Shown one piece after another: positions 7,741 to 15,673 of a DNA stretch of 64,000 bases; position 1 is the first letter of the stretch, and the number at the start of each line of letters is the position of its first letter. Position numbers and translations under genes: made by a program. The notes below the pieces were generated by a model. It was not told the origin of the DNA. It saw only the letters and a program-made list of their open reading frames with translations, and did not search any database. The DNA comes from Methanothrix harundinacea (GTDB lineage: Archaea > Halobacteriota > Methanosarcinia > Methanotrichales > Methanotrichaceae): assembly GCA_002506535.1 (NCBI GenBank), contig DAXT01000017.1:62001-126000 (forward strand), read 5' to 3'.

Positions 7741-9411
7741 GTGCGAAAGGAGGCTGACCCTGTGATATCGATCCTGGCTTTGATCACGGTTCTTATGGTT
7801 GTGGGGGGTGCCTTAGGCGATCAGAATGATTCCAAAGTGATCCGAGCGGAGGACGTTGAGTCTGCTTTAAAGGATGGGAAGCCTTATAATTTCGACGGCC
7901 GTACTGTCGAAGGAGATCTCAATCTAAGCGGAGAAACCCTTGGATCGGTCCAATTTGTAGATACGATGTTCGATGGAGCGGTCAATTTTAATGGAGCAAT
8001 TTTTACTGGAGGAGCCACCTTCGAAAAATCGAGATTCTCTGGAGACGCCTCCTTTGAGAACGCAAAATTCCATGGCAACCACGTCAACTTTGATAATGCT
8101 AAATTCTCAGGACTTGCTAACTTCAAGAGCGCAAACTTTTCATGCAACGCCTACTTCGATTGGGCTAAGTTTAACGGAAAAAGAGTCTATTTTAAAGACG
8201 CATTCTTTGGTGGTAATGAGACATCGTTCAGGGAATCACAATTCAATGGAATAGCAGACTTTAAAGACTCGAGCTTTTCAGGGAGCAAGGCCATCTTTAA
8301 GCACGCCGCCTTCTTGAATCTAGCCATTTTTGAAAACGCTGTCTTCCATAGCAGCGCCTCATTTGATAAAGTGACCTTCTCAGGAGAAGCGAACTTTAAG
8401 CTATCGGAATTCTTAGAAGATGCCTCCTTCGAAAGCGCGAATTTCGCTGGAAACCCTACGGAATTTACAGGATCGAAGTTCCTTGGGGAGAAAACCGATT
8501 TTTCCAATGCTCAATTCGCAGGCCTCACTGCTAACTTCTCCAATGTAACTTTTTCTAGCTGCGATATAGATTTTACCAACGCCGAGTTTGCAGGTAAAAA
8601 TTACACGAATTTTGTGAGGGCCAAGTTCTCCGGGGACAGGGTCAGATTCCGGAAGGCGAACTTCAGCGGTGAAGTCGCCAGCTTCAATGAGACGGAGTTC
8701 TCAGGGGGGTATGCTGACTTCGCAGGTGCCAGGTTTGACAATAGCAATTCATATTTCTTGGGTGCGACCTTTGACAGAGAGGCCTTGTTCAATCATGCTT
8801 GGTTCAGTGGAACCACGTATTTCGATTATGCCTGGTTCAAAGAAGGTGCTTCTTTCGTCGATGCGACCCTTCAGGGACGTCTTCATTTAACAAGGACTAG
8901 ATACGATAATTTATTCATAAGATGGGATGATATTGAGGGGGGGTTAGCCTGGGATGATGGCGCATATTTTTCATTACTAAAAAATTTTAAAACTCTTGGT
9001 TACGTCACAGATTACCTCAACTGCTACATGGACTACAGGAAGGAACAACGAGGGCAATTCAGCGGTCTAAGGTGGTTCTTTGACCTACTTCTGGAATTGT
9101 CTTATGGTTACGGCAAGGAGCCTGCAAAACCGATTTTTTGGTCGATTGTAATTATCAGTATATGTAGCTTAATCTTCAGGAGATTATATTGGAAACATAT
9201 TAGAAAAGATTTTCCTGAAGCCATCCGATTCAGCATTAGTATATTCTTTTCTGGCACGAGGCTTTTTGTCGAAAGTCCACCGAAGGTAGATGAGAAATGG
9301 CCCCCAGAATTGAAAGCTCTTTTTCAGTTGGAGAGAATACTGGGCATTATCTTTACTGCCTTACTAATACTGGCTATTAGTGAGTCGGTGATCCAACCAT
9401 ACCTTATATAA
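7741..9411 (+). CDS. Membrane-anchored pentapeptide-repeat protein
   Basis: A 556-residue protein. An N-terminal hydrophobic segment (ILALITVLMVVGGALG) acts as signal or anchor. Residues about 60-370 are long runs of A(N/D/K)F-type pentapeptide repeats, here mostly spaced as pairs (ANFKSANFSCNAYF, ATFEKSRFSGDASF), expected to form a right-handed quadrilateral beta-helix. The C-terminal part holds two membrane helices (PIFWSIVIISICSLIF and LGIIFTALLILAISESVIQ), an arrangement seen in pentapeptide proteins with channel-like tails. The gene is AT-richer than its neighbours, which suggests transfer. Start is GTG. Function unknown. Confidence 0.78.
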   Translation: MRKEADPVISILALITVLMVVGGALGDQNDSKVIRAEDVESALKDGKPYNFDGRTVEGDLNLSGETLGSVQFVDTMFDGAVNFNGAIFTGGATFEKSRFSGDASFENAKFHGNHVNFDNAKFSGLANFKSANFSCNAYFDWAKFNGKRVYFKDAFFGGNETSFRESQFNGIADFKDSSFSGSKAIFKHAAFLNLAIFENAVFHSSASFDKVTFSGEANFKLSEFLEDASFESANFAGNPTEFTGSKFLGEKTDFSNAQFAGLTANFSNVTFSSCDIDFTNAEFAGKNYTNFVRAKFSGDRVRFRKANFSGEVASFNETEFSGGYADFAGARFDNSNSYFLGATFDREALFNHAWFSGTTYFDYAWFKEGASFVDATLQGRLHLTRTRYDNLFIRWDDIEGGLAWDDGAYFSLLKNFKTLGYVTDYLNCYMDYRKEQRGQFSGLRWFFDLLLELSYGYGKEPAKPIFWSIVIISICSLIFRRLYWKHIRKDFPEAIRFSISIFFSGTRLFVESPPKVDEKWPPELKALFQLERILGIIFTALLILAISESVIQPYLI

Positions 9412-9478
9412 ATTGAAAATACACCCCGCCCTTCAGCTCTTCCATAGGAGCGTCAATTATATATTAAAAGAATATTTT

Positions 9479-11308
9479 TTACCTCCTTATAACCCTCGCC
9501 CGGTCCTTCTCGTCGATCCCCTGCGGCAGCTCGATCTCCAAGAGACCGGGAGAATGCCTCATATTGCACCATTCTGCCTGTTTCTTGCTAAGTTTTTCAT
9601 GGGCATCATCATCTGCGAGGAAGACGACTACGTCGAAAGTTTTACCGATGTCACCGCTGCCACCGAAAATTCCCCGCACTCTCCACCTCTCGCCGGCCTT
9701 CTGGACGTGAACGCCGCCACAACCGTTCGTGGACTGGGGATACCAGCGACAGCTCTCGGGATTGTAGACCATGACCCATATATGACCTCCCAGATCCTGG
9801 CTGCAACCGCCCAGGATATCCATGACCTGGGGAACCATACCATGATCCACTATATTGGTGAGATATGCATCTCCCGGTATATTGGCGTTGGAGATATATG
9901 GAGCTGGATCCCATCGATCGTCTTTCCTATAAACTCTCACCCGGTCTTTCTCATCGATCCCTTCCGGAAGCTCTATCGTAAGAAGGCCTGGATAATGTCC
10001 CGCCTCAGCCCATTCCTTTAGCTTATCTCTGAGATTCTTGCTGGCAGTATCATTTGCCAGCACCGCCACCACGGAGAAAGAATCTCCATAATTAGCGTCC
10101 CTTCCTCCAAAGACTGCCGACACTTGCCATTTTTTATCTACCTGCTTAACATTCTCACCTTGTAAGGGATTATCGGACTGGGGATACCATCGGCCATTGG
10201 GGGCATAAATGAGGATCCAAATATCCCCTTCCACATCTGGGCTTGAGTTTCCAAAGATATTCTCCCTCCACTTCACTTTTTCTTCATTCCCGATGTTGGA
10301 GATGGATACATTCCCAGCCAGATCGGCGTTCGTGATCTCTGGAGCGGGTCCCCACCTATCAGCATTACGTATCACTGTGATCCGCTCTACAACATCGACG
10401 CCTTCAGGCAGAGTCTTCCAGCCGGGGTAATAATTTGATTCGCACCAATCTTTCAGGTTACTGCTGATATTCTTGCTGGCGCCGTCGCTGGCCACCGTCA
10501 ATACAATATCAAAAAACTCACCCAATTCATCGGCGGTCCCCAATCCGATCCACATCTCCCATCTCCCATCTACTTTCGGTGTACGCCATGAGTCGTTGCA
10601 GGGATCGACCGACTGAGGATAGTAATCGCCATTTGGTGAGACCACAAATAGCCAGATATCACTTGTCGAATCTGCCGGATAATATCCATTTATAGGGGTT
10701 ACCTGAGCAACTCTATCTGCTTCAGCGATATTAACTATCTTGAAGCCTTTATTTGATCCTTTTACACGTCCATTCCCATCGGCCTTATCTCCAACCGAAT
10801 TGATAGACAATACTTGAAATCTGGGATTATCTAAATCTGCGGAAGGTGAGCCATCACCTGAATTAACAGTTACATCCCATATGCCAATAGATCCTTCTCT
10901 AAATATGGAGTCGTTTCGAAATACGTTTAGGACATAAATCGTATCAAACTCTTGTGGATGCTCCTTGTAATTTTTACTCCAATCAACCTCTATAGGACGC
11001 ACTTCATATAAATTCTTATCTCGCCTAATTAATTCATATAATATTTTTTCAGCATTATCAGCCTTAGTAAGATCCCAGGTCAATTTAACATAATTCCCTT
11101 GGGATACACTATTCGCACTTCCGCTAAATTTTTCTATTATAGGAATTGGTGGCCGACTTGGTGGAACCGTTTTAACTGGTGTAGCATCGTACCCATCATC
11201 AGCATTTGAGACCATGAATAAAGAGCTTGGAGCTATTAGAAAAATTAAAAGTACTAACCTCATGCCGCTCTTAATGGATGTGAGAGCTTCTCTCAGGCTT
11301 GAACTCAT
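9479..11308 (-). CDS. Secreted protein with three repeated modules
   Basis: A 609-residue exported protein with a hydrophobic signal at about 17-36 (RLVLLIFLIAPSSLFMVS). After an N-terminal beta domain come three homologous modules at about 190-320, 325-465 and 470-605. Each contains a (D/G)IWxxVxxPxG segment, YYPQS or WYPQS, a W-x-(V/M)-x-x-x-GG/GL strand and a closing xPG(L/W)xxxxLPxGxDxxxR. The repeated tail has LPEGIDEKDR twice with few changes, implying recent duplication. The family is unknown to me; surface adhesion or S-layer association is possible. An in-frame ATG at 11263 is an alternative start. GC is below the window average. Confidence 0.7.
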   Translation of the reverse strand: MSSSLREALTSIKSGMRLVLLIFLIAPSSLFMVSNADDGYDATPVKTVPPSRPPIPIIEKFSGSANSVSQGNYVKLTWDLTKADNAEKILYELIRRDKNLYEVRPIEVDWSKNYKEHPQEFDTIYVLNVFRNDSIFREGSIGIWDVTVNSGDGSPSADLDNPRFQVLSINSVGDKADGNGRVKGSNKGFKIVNIAEADRVAQVTPINGYYPADSTSDIWLFVVSPNGDYYPQSVDPCNDSWRTPKVDGRWEMWIGLGTADELGEFFDIVLTVASDGASKNISSNLKDWCESNYYPGWKTLPEGVDVVERITVIRNADRWGPAPEITNADLAGNVSISNIGNEEKVKWRENIFGNSSPDVEGDIWILIYAPNGRWYPQSDNPLQGENVKQVDKKWQVSAVFGGRDANYGDSFSVVAVLANDTASKNLRDKLKEWAEAGHYPGLLTIELPEGIDEKDRVRVYRKDDRWDPAPYISNANIPGDAYLTNIVDHGMVPQVMDILGGCSQDLGGHIWVMVYNPESCRWYPQSTNGCGGVHVQKAGERWRVRGIFGGSGDIGKTFDVVVFLADDDAHEKLSKKQAEWCNMRHSPGLLEIELPQGIDEKDRARVIRR

Positions 11309-11378
11309 CTCATTACCACCCTATAACTACCATAGAGACTCAACCTTGAGATTCTGGCGATACTTCTGGAATTAATCG

Positions 11379-11389
11379 TATAAATATCC
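11379..11389 (+). promoter_or_regulatory. TATA box upstream of the trmY leader
   Basis: GTATAAATATC in the divergent intergenic region. It predicts transcription starting near 11410 and a leader of about 100 nt before trmY. Confidence 0.5.
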
Positions 11390-11416
11390 ATCGAAAAAAA
11401 GTGATCAAACGGAGAT

Positions 11417-11451
11417 ATCAGCATTTGATCGAAAAGCTTCAAACTGCTGAT
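11417..11451 (+). promoter_or_regulatory. Stem-loop in the trmY 5' leader
   Basis: Inverted repeat ATCAGCATTTGA (11417-11428) and TCAAACTGCTGAT (11439-11451), with one bulged C and a 10-nt loop. It sits directly behind the predicted transcription start and 62 bp before the trmY ATG. No T-run follows, so it is not an obvious terminator. Confidence 0.5.
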
Positions 11452-11513
11452 TTGAGCCAGTAAAAGCCTCCCGGACGAAAGGCGGATCTACCCCGCCCCC
11501 CATCCTCTCTCCC

Positions 11514-12134
11514 ATGCGTAGCTTCATAGTGGTGGGAAACCTCGCGACGACGACCCCCGACTTCTCCTTGGAGGACATCCCGGGAACCTCAGGACGGCTC
11601 GACATCCTCTGCAGGTGCATCAACTCCGCCTTCGTCCTATCCCACGGGATAAGAAAGGACGTCCAGGTATTCCTAGTCCTGCGGGGCGGCTCCGCCCCCA
11701 AGACCGTCCACCTCCGGGGCGGGGAGCTGCGCCACCTCAACCCCGACGAGAGGACGACGGCGGCTCTCCTGAAGAAGGCACTCGCCCTGGAGGCGGACGG
11801 CGAATGGCGGAGGGCGACGCCGGGGATCTTCGTCCGGGCCGGGGACCTGGCGGACCTTCAGGTCTGGGGCGAGGGGACAACCTACTATTTAAGAGAGGAC
11901 GGAATTGACCATCGAGACGCCATCACCGCCGCAGACGGCACCTTCGTCCTGGGAGACCACATCGGCCTCTCGGCGGAGGACGAGGCCTTCCTCGAGGGTC
12001 TGGACGCGAAGATCGTCTCCGTAGGTCCCAAGAGCCTCCATGCCGACCACTGCATAGTCCTGGTAAATAACGAGCTGGATAGAATAGAGGCGACGGTTCA
12101 AGAAGGATCGTCGAGAGACGAAGCGGTCCGGTAA
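11514..12134 (+). CDS. trmY: tRNA (pseudouridine(54)-N1)-methyltransferase TrmY
   Basis: A 206-residue SPOUT-class methyltransferase (former DUF358) that methylates pseudouridine 54 in archaeal tRNA to m1-pseudouridine. Characteristic parts are the start MRSFIVVGNLATTTPDFSLED, GRLDILCRCINSAFVLSHGIR, and the SAM-binding knot region (FVLGDHIGLSAEDE, SVGPKSLHADHCIVLVNNELD). The next gene, pus10, makes the pseudouridine 54 that TrmY methylates, so the two enzymes act in sequence and are adjacent. Confidence 0.92.
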   Translation: MRSFIVVGNLATTTPDFSLEDIPGTSGRLDILCRCINSAFVLSHGIRKDVQVFLVLRGGSAPKTVHLRGGELRHLNPDERTTAALLKKALALEADGEWRRATPGIFVRAGDLADLQVWGEGTTYYLREDGIDHRDAITAADGTFVLGDHIGLSAEDEAFLEGLDAKIVSVGPKSLHADHCIVLVNNELDRIEATVQEGSSRDEAVR

Positions 12135-12139
12135 GAAGA

Positions 12140-12193
12140 GATGGACGAGACGGGATTGATGGACGAGACGGGATTGATGGACGAGACGGGATG
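12140..12193 (+). repeat. Three tandem 18-bp repeats between trmY and pus10
   Basis: GATGGACGAGACGGGATT occurs at 12140-12157 and 12158-12175, with a third copy from 12176 whose last base differs. An imperfect echo (GAATGGACGAAAGAG) follows near 12211. Read from ATG 12141 it gives a 17-residue peptide of MDETGL units ending at TGA 12194. The unit is a multiple of three, but I see no evidence that the peptide is made. Confidence 0.75.
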
Positions 12194-12237
12194 AATCGAA
12201 GAGACGTAATGAATGGACGAAAGAGAGACGGGTCAAA

Positions 12238-13593
12238 ATGAAGACCGATGATATGGAGAAGGAGGTCGCGGACCTTGGAGAGGCGGCGAAGAGGATCCTG
12301 TGCCTCGGCCCCATCTGCGACAGCTGTCTTGGGCGGCAGTTCGCGATGCTCTCGACGGGCCTGACGAACGCCGAGAGGGGGAGGGCGATCAAGACATTCC
12401 TCTCCATGGCCGGGTCCCTCGACGAATCGGGCCGGGATCTCTTGACGGTCCTCGCCAGGAGCACCAGGTCCGCGAGGCTGAAGCTGGGGATGGAGGGCGA
12501 GCCCGAAGGCTGCTGGGTCTGTCTCGGGGAGATGGAGCCTGAGAGGCTCGACCGGTGGGCTGAGGCGGCTGAGAGGGAGCTACGCCACCTCGAGCACGAG
12601 ACCTTCCTCGTAGGCACAAAGATGAGCGGCCTCCTCGCTGAGAACGAGGAGCTGATCCTCGCCGACGGCGGGTCAAAGCACGCCGAGCCGATGAAGTCCG
12701 AGCTGAACCGGGAGGTGGGAAAGAGGATCGCCGAGAGGACGAAAAAGGCCACCAGCTTCAGCTCTCCAGAGGTTCTGGCCATCCTGAACCTGGAGGACGG
12801 CAGGGTAGCCGTCCAGGTCGCCTCCCTCTATATCCGGGGAAGATACCGAAAGCTCGCCCGGGGATTTCCCCAGACGAGATGGCCCTGTCGCGATTGCGGC
12901 GGGTCCGGCTGCGAAAGCTGCAGCTTCACCGGCAGAAGGTACCAGGAGTCGGTGGACGAGCTGATAAGAGACCCCATCATCGAGGCCGCGAGGTGCGAAG
13001 ATACCGTATTTCACGGCTCGGGGAGGGAGGATATCGACGCCAGGATGCTGGGGACGGGCAGGCCCTTCGTGGTGGAGGCGGTCTCTCCCCGGGTCAGGAT
13101 GGTGGACCTGGCCCGCCTCCAGGAGGAGATCAACCGGCGGGCCGAAGGCAAGGTGGAGGTCAGCGACCTAGAATTCACCGAAAAGGCGACGGTGGAGGAG
13201 CTTAAGACGGCCCTATTCGAGAAGAGCTACACCATGCTGGTGGAGTTCGGGGGGGAAGTCGCAGAAGAAAAGCTTAAATCAGTTCTTGACAAACTGGTCG
13301 GCTTGGTTGAACAGCGTACGCCAACCCGAGTATCTCACCGACGGGCCGACAAGGTCCGAAAAAGGGAGGTCCTCGACCTTCGCCTCGACCAGTTCTCGGG
13401 TAAGACCGCCCGAATTACCCTCAGGGGGACGAGCGGCCTTTACGTAAAAGAGCTGATATCCGGAGACGATGGAAGAACGAGGCCGAGCCTTGCGGGGCTT
13501 CTCGGATCTGGAGCAAGGGTGGTGGAGCTGGACGTCATAAATGTAGGTGGAGAGGCAGATGCCCAAATCACACGGTGTACGAAAACGGACTAG
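12238..13593 (+). CDS. pus10: tRNA pseudouridine synthase Pus10
   Basis: A 451-residue archaeal Pus10 that forms pseudouridine 54 and 55 in tRNA. The N-terminal zinc module has CxxC pairs (CLGPICDSCLG near 21-31 and a second set CRDCGGSGCESCSF near 219-232). The catalytic motif GREDIDARMLGTGRPFVVE carries the active aspartate. The C-terminal domain ends in SLAGLLGSGARVVELDV. The 3' end overlaps the L21e gene by 35 bp, so the following genes are probably in the same operon. Confidence 0.93.
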   Translation: MKTDDMEKEVADLGEAAKRILCLGPICDSCLGRQFAMLSTGLTNAERGRAIKTFLSMAGSLDESGRDLLTVLARSTRSARLKLGMEGEPEGCWVCLGEMEPERLDRWAEAAERELRHLEHETFLVGTKMSGLLAENEELILADGGSKHAEPMKSELNREVGKRIAERTKKATSFSSPEVLAILNLEDGRVAVQVASLYIRGRYRKLARGFPQTRWPCRDCGGSGCESCSFTGRRYQESVDELIRDPIIEAARCEDTVFHGSGREDIDARMLGTGRPFVVEAVSPRVRMVDLARLQEEINRRAEGKVEVSDLEFTEKATVEELKTALFEKSYTMLVEFGGEVAEEKLKSVLDKLVGLVEQRTPTRVSHRRADKVRKREVLDLRLDQFSGKTARITLRGTSGLYVKELISGDDGRTRPSLAGLLGSGARVVELDVINVGGEADAQITRCTKTD

Positions 13594-13849
13594 AGACAAG
13601 CTGAGCAAATCGGTCAGAGCGCGGGGGATCTCCCCCGTCAGCAGGGCGATCCAGGACTTCGACGACGGCGTAATGGTCCACATCGTTCTAGACCCGAGCA
13701 TACACAGGGGGATGCCCAACCCCAAGTTCCACGGAAAGACCGGCAAGGTCTTGGGGCGGAGGGGCAGGGCTTACGTCCTGGAAGTCAGGGACGGAGACGC
13801 CTTAAAGACCGTCATATCCCTCCCGGAACATCTGAAACCCCAGAATTGA
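13559..13849 (+). CDS. rpl21e: 50S ribosomal protein L21e
   Basis: A 96-residue basic protein beginning MPKSHGVRKRTRDKLSKSVR, the standard L21e N-terminus. The segments VHIVLDPSIHRGMPNPKFHG and GRRGRAYVLEV are also diagnostic. I chose the ATG at 13559 rather than the in-frame GTG at 13547, because family members begin at MPKSHG. It lies inside the 3' end of pus10 and is followed 1 bp later by rpoF. Confidence 0.95.
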   Translation: MPKSHGVRKRTRDKLSKSVRARGISPVSRAIQDFDDGVMVHIVLDPSIHRGMPNPKFHGKTGKVLGRRGRAYVLEVRDGDALKTVISLPEHLKPQN

Positions 13850-13850
13850 G

Positions 13851-14198
13851 ATGATTGTCAAAAAGATTTTGAGCGAAGAGCTCATGACCCTCTCCGATGT
13901 CAGGGATGCCCTGGAGGAGATAAGGCTTCGCAGGGCCGAAGAGCCGGAAGAGCTCGGCTATGAGCTGCGCAGGGCCATCAAGCACGCCGATATCTTCTCT
14001 CAGGGGGCGGCGACGGAGAGCCGCAAGATGAGAGAGGAGCTCATAGGTCTTGAGAAGATGAACCCGGAGATAGCGACCAAGATAGCCGACGTCAGGCCGA
14101 AGACCAAGGACGAGATCAGGGCCCTTTACGCCAAAGAGCGGTTCACCCTGTCGGACGAGGATCTGGACGCGATCCTGGACATAGTTCTGAGGGGATAA
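13851..14198 (+). CDS. rpoF: DNA-directed RNA polymerase subunit F (Rpb4-like)
   Basis: A 115-residue archaeal RpoF, partner of subunit E in the RNA polymerase stalk. It shows the helical HRDC-like end (KTKDEIRALYAKERFTLSDE) and the leading segment LSEELMTLSDVRDALEEI. The L21e-rpoF-DUF655-rsmA order is a conserved archaeal arrangement. Spacing to L21e is 1 bp and to the DUF655 gene 16 bp. Confidence 0.9.
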   Translation: MIVKKILSEELMTLSDVRDALEEIRLRRAEEPEELGYELRRAIKHADIFSQGAATESRKMREELIGLEKMNPEIATKIADVRPKTKDEIRALYAKERFTLSDEDLDAILDIVLRG

Positions 14199-14214
14199 AG
14201 ATCCAGTCGAGGGG

Positions 14215-14805
14215 ATGAGGATGACTTCTGAGAGGCCTCCGCGACGCGAAGAGATCGCCTGGGTTCTGGACTACCTGCCCTACGGCCACGTCTCGGACTC
14301 CATGGGCCGTTATCAGAAGAGGCCCCTCATCCAGGGGGTGGGCGAGAGGGACTTCGTGCTGATGGAGATGACCCCGAAGGAGGGGGCGGTCCCCGAGATC
14401 GGCGTCAAGGCGGTCCTGGTGGGCAAAGACAGGCCGATCATAGATCGGGTCAACCGGAGGATCGGCTACGAAGAGCTATCCTCGGGGGCAAAAGTGGAGC
14501 TTCCCTACGCCCTCCAGAAGATAGTCCTTGATCGAAAGGAGTTCTATCTCCGGTTCTTCAACGAGGCGGGTCCCCTGACTACCAGGATGCACGCTCTGGA
14601 GCTATTGCCCGGCATCGGCAAGAAGCTGATGTGGGCGGTCCTCAACGAGCGGAAGAAGGGACCCTTCAAGAGCTTTGAAGAACTCACCGAGAGGGTGAAG
14701 GGGGTCTACAACCCCGAGAAGCTCATCGCGAAGCGGATCGAAGACGAGATCGCCGACGACCGTATCAAGTACCGGATCTTCACCGCAGACCCGCGCCGAC
14801 GATGA
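14215..14805 (+). CDS. DUF655 family RNA-binding-like protein
   Basis: A 196-residue protein of the archaeal DUF655 family. The first two thirds form an OB-like beta domain (VLDYLPYGHV, FVLMEMTPKEGAVPEIGVK). The C-terminal third contains a helix-hairpin-helix segment (LELLPGIGKKLMWAVLNERKKGPF), suggesting nucleic-acid binding. Exact function is unproven. Its conserved place between rpoF and rsmA implies a link to transcription or ribosome assembly. Start ATG at 14215; ATG 14221 is an in-frame alternative. Confidence 0.85.
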   Translation: MRMTSERPPRREEIAWVLDYLPYGHVSDSMGRYQKRPLIQGVGERDFVLMEMTPKEGAVPEIGVKAVLVGKDRPIIDRVNRRIGYEELSSGAKVELPYALQKIVLDRKEFYLRFFNEAGPLTTRMHALELLPGIGKKLMWAVLNERKKGPFKSFEELTERVKGVYNPEKLIAKRIEDEIADDRIKYRIFTADPRRR

Positions 14806-14869
14806 ATGGGCAGCTCAAGCCGGCAGCCCCTTAAGAAGATCATCTGTTTTTTCGAGGGGGGCTTGGGAG

Positions 14870-15601
14870 TTGAAGAAGCTCGGTCAGCATTTTCTCGTAG
14901 ACAGGCGGGTCCTGGCCCGGATCGGCGATTATGCATCCCTCACCGGTGAGGACAGGGTCCTGGAGATCGGCCCCGGGACCGGAAACCTCACGGAGGTCCT
15001 CTCGGCCCGGGCGGGTACGGTCTACGCCATCGAGGTCGATCCGGTCCTCGCCTCGTCATTGGAAGGGCGATATCCGAACGTCGTGGTGACTGGAGGCGAC
15101 GCCCTGAAGGTACCCCTCCCGGATTATAACAAGGTGGTATCCAACCTCCCATACCAGATCTCATCGATGATCACCTTCAGGCTCCTGAAGAGGCCCTTCG
15201 ATCGCGCGGTGCTCATGTACCAGAGGGAGTTCGCCGAGAGGATGGTGGCCCGCCGGGGGACCCGAGAGTACGGGAGGCTCACCCTCAACGTCTCCTTCCG
15301 GGCCGAGGTCGAGATCCTGGAGATCGTCCCAAGGGGCGCCTTCCGGCCGGTCCCCCAGGTCGAGTCGGCGATAGTCCGCCTCCGGCCCCACAAAACGCGG
15401 ATCCCCGTCGACGAGAAGGCCTTTGACGATCTCACCCGGGGGCTCTTCGCCCATAGACGGAAGAAGGTGAAGAGCTCCCTCGCCGCCATGGGGGTCTCTT
15501 CCGAAGGGATCTCGCAGATCGACCCCGACATTCTGGAGAGGAGGCCCCAGGAGCTGACCCTTGAGGAGGTCGCCCGTATCGCAAGGAGTATATCAGGATA
15601 G
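14870..15601 (+). CDS. rsmA: 16S rRNA dimethyladenosine transferase RsmA (KsgA/Dim1)
   Basis: A 243-residue Rossmann-fold methyltransferase that dimethylates the two adjacent adenines near the 3' end of 16S rRNA. Motifs: KKLGQHFLVD at the start, SAM-binding VLEIGPGTGNLT, and the catalytic SNLPYQISS. The C-terminal helical domain has FAHRRKKVKSSL. Start is a TTG at 14870; the family N-terminus leaves no room for a later one. Confidence 0.93.
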   Translation: MKKLGQHFLVDRRVLARIGDYASLTGEDRVLEIGPGTGNLTEVLSARAGTVYAIEVDPVLASSLEGRYPNVVVTGGDALKVPLPDYNKVVSNLPYQISSMITFRLLKRPFDRAVLMYQREFAERMVARRGTREYGRLTLNVSFRAEVEILEIVPRGAFRPVPQVESAIVRLRPHKTRIPVDEKAFDDLTRGLFAHRRKKVKSSLAAMGVSSEGISQIDPDILERRPQELTLEEVARIARSISG

Positions 15602-15641
15602 GGTGGCAGAAGGCCGTTAACCCCGCCCGCTCAAGCCTCGA

Positions 15642-15650
15642 TTTTTTATA
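15642..15650 (+). promoter_or_regulatory. TATA box for aroA
   Basis: TTTTTTATA, 24-32 bp before the ATG at 15674; this supports an almost leaderless aroA transcript separate from rsmA. Confidence 0.55.
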
Positions 15651-15673
15651 CTCACCTGACCACTCTATCCTTG

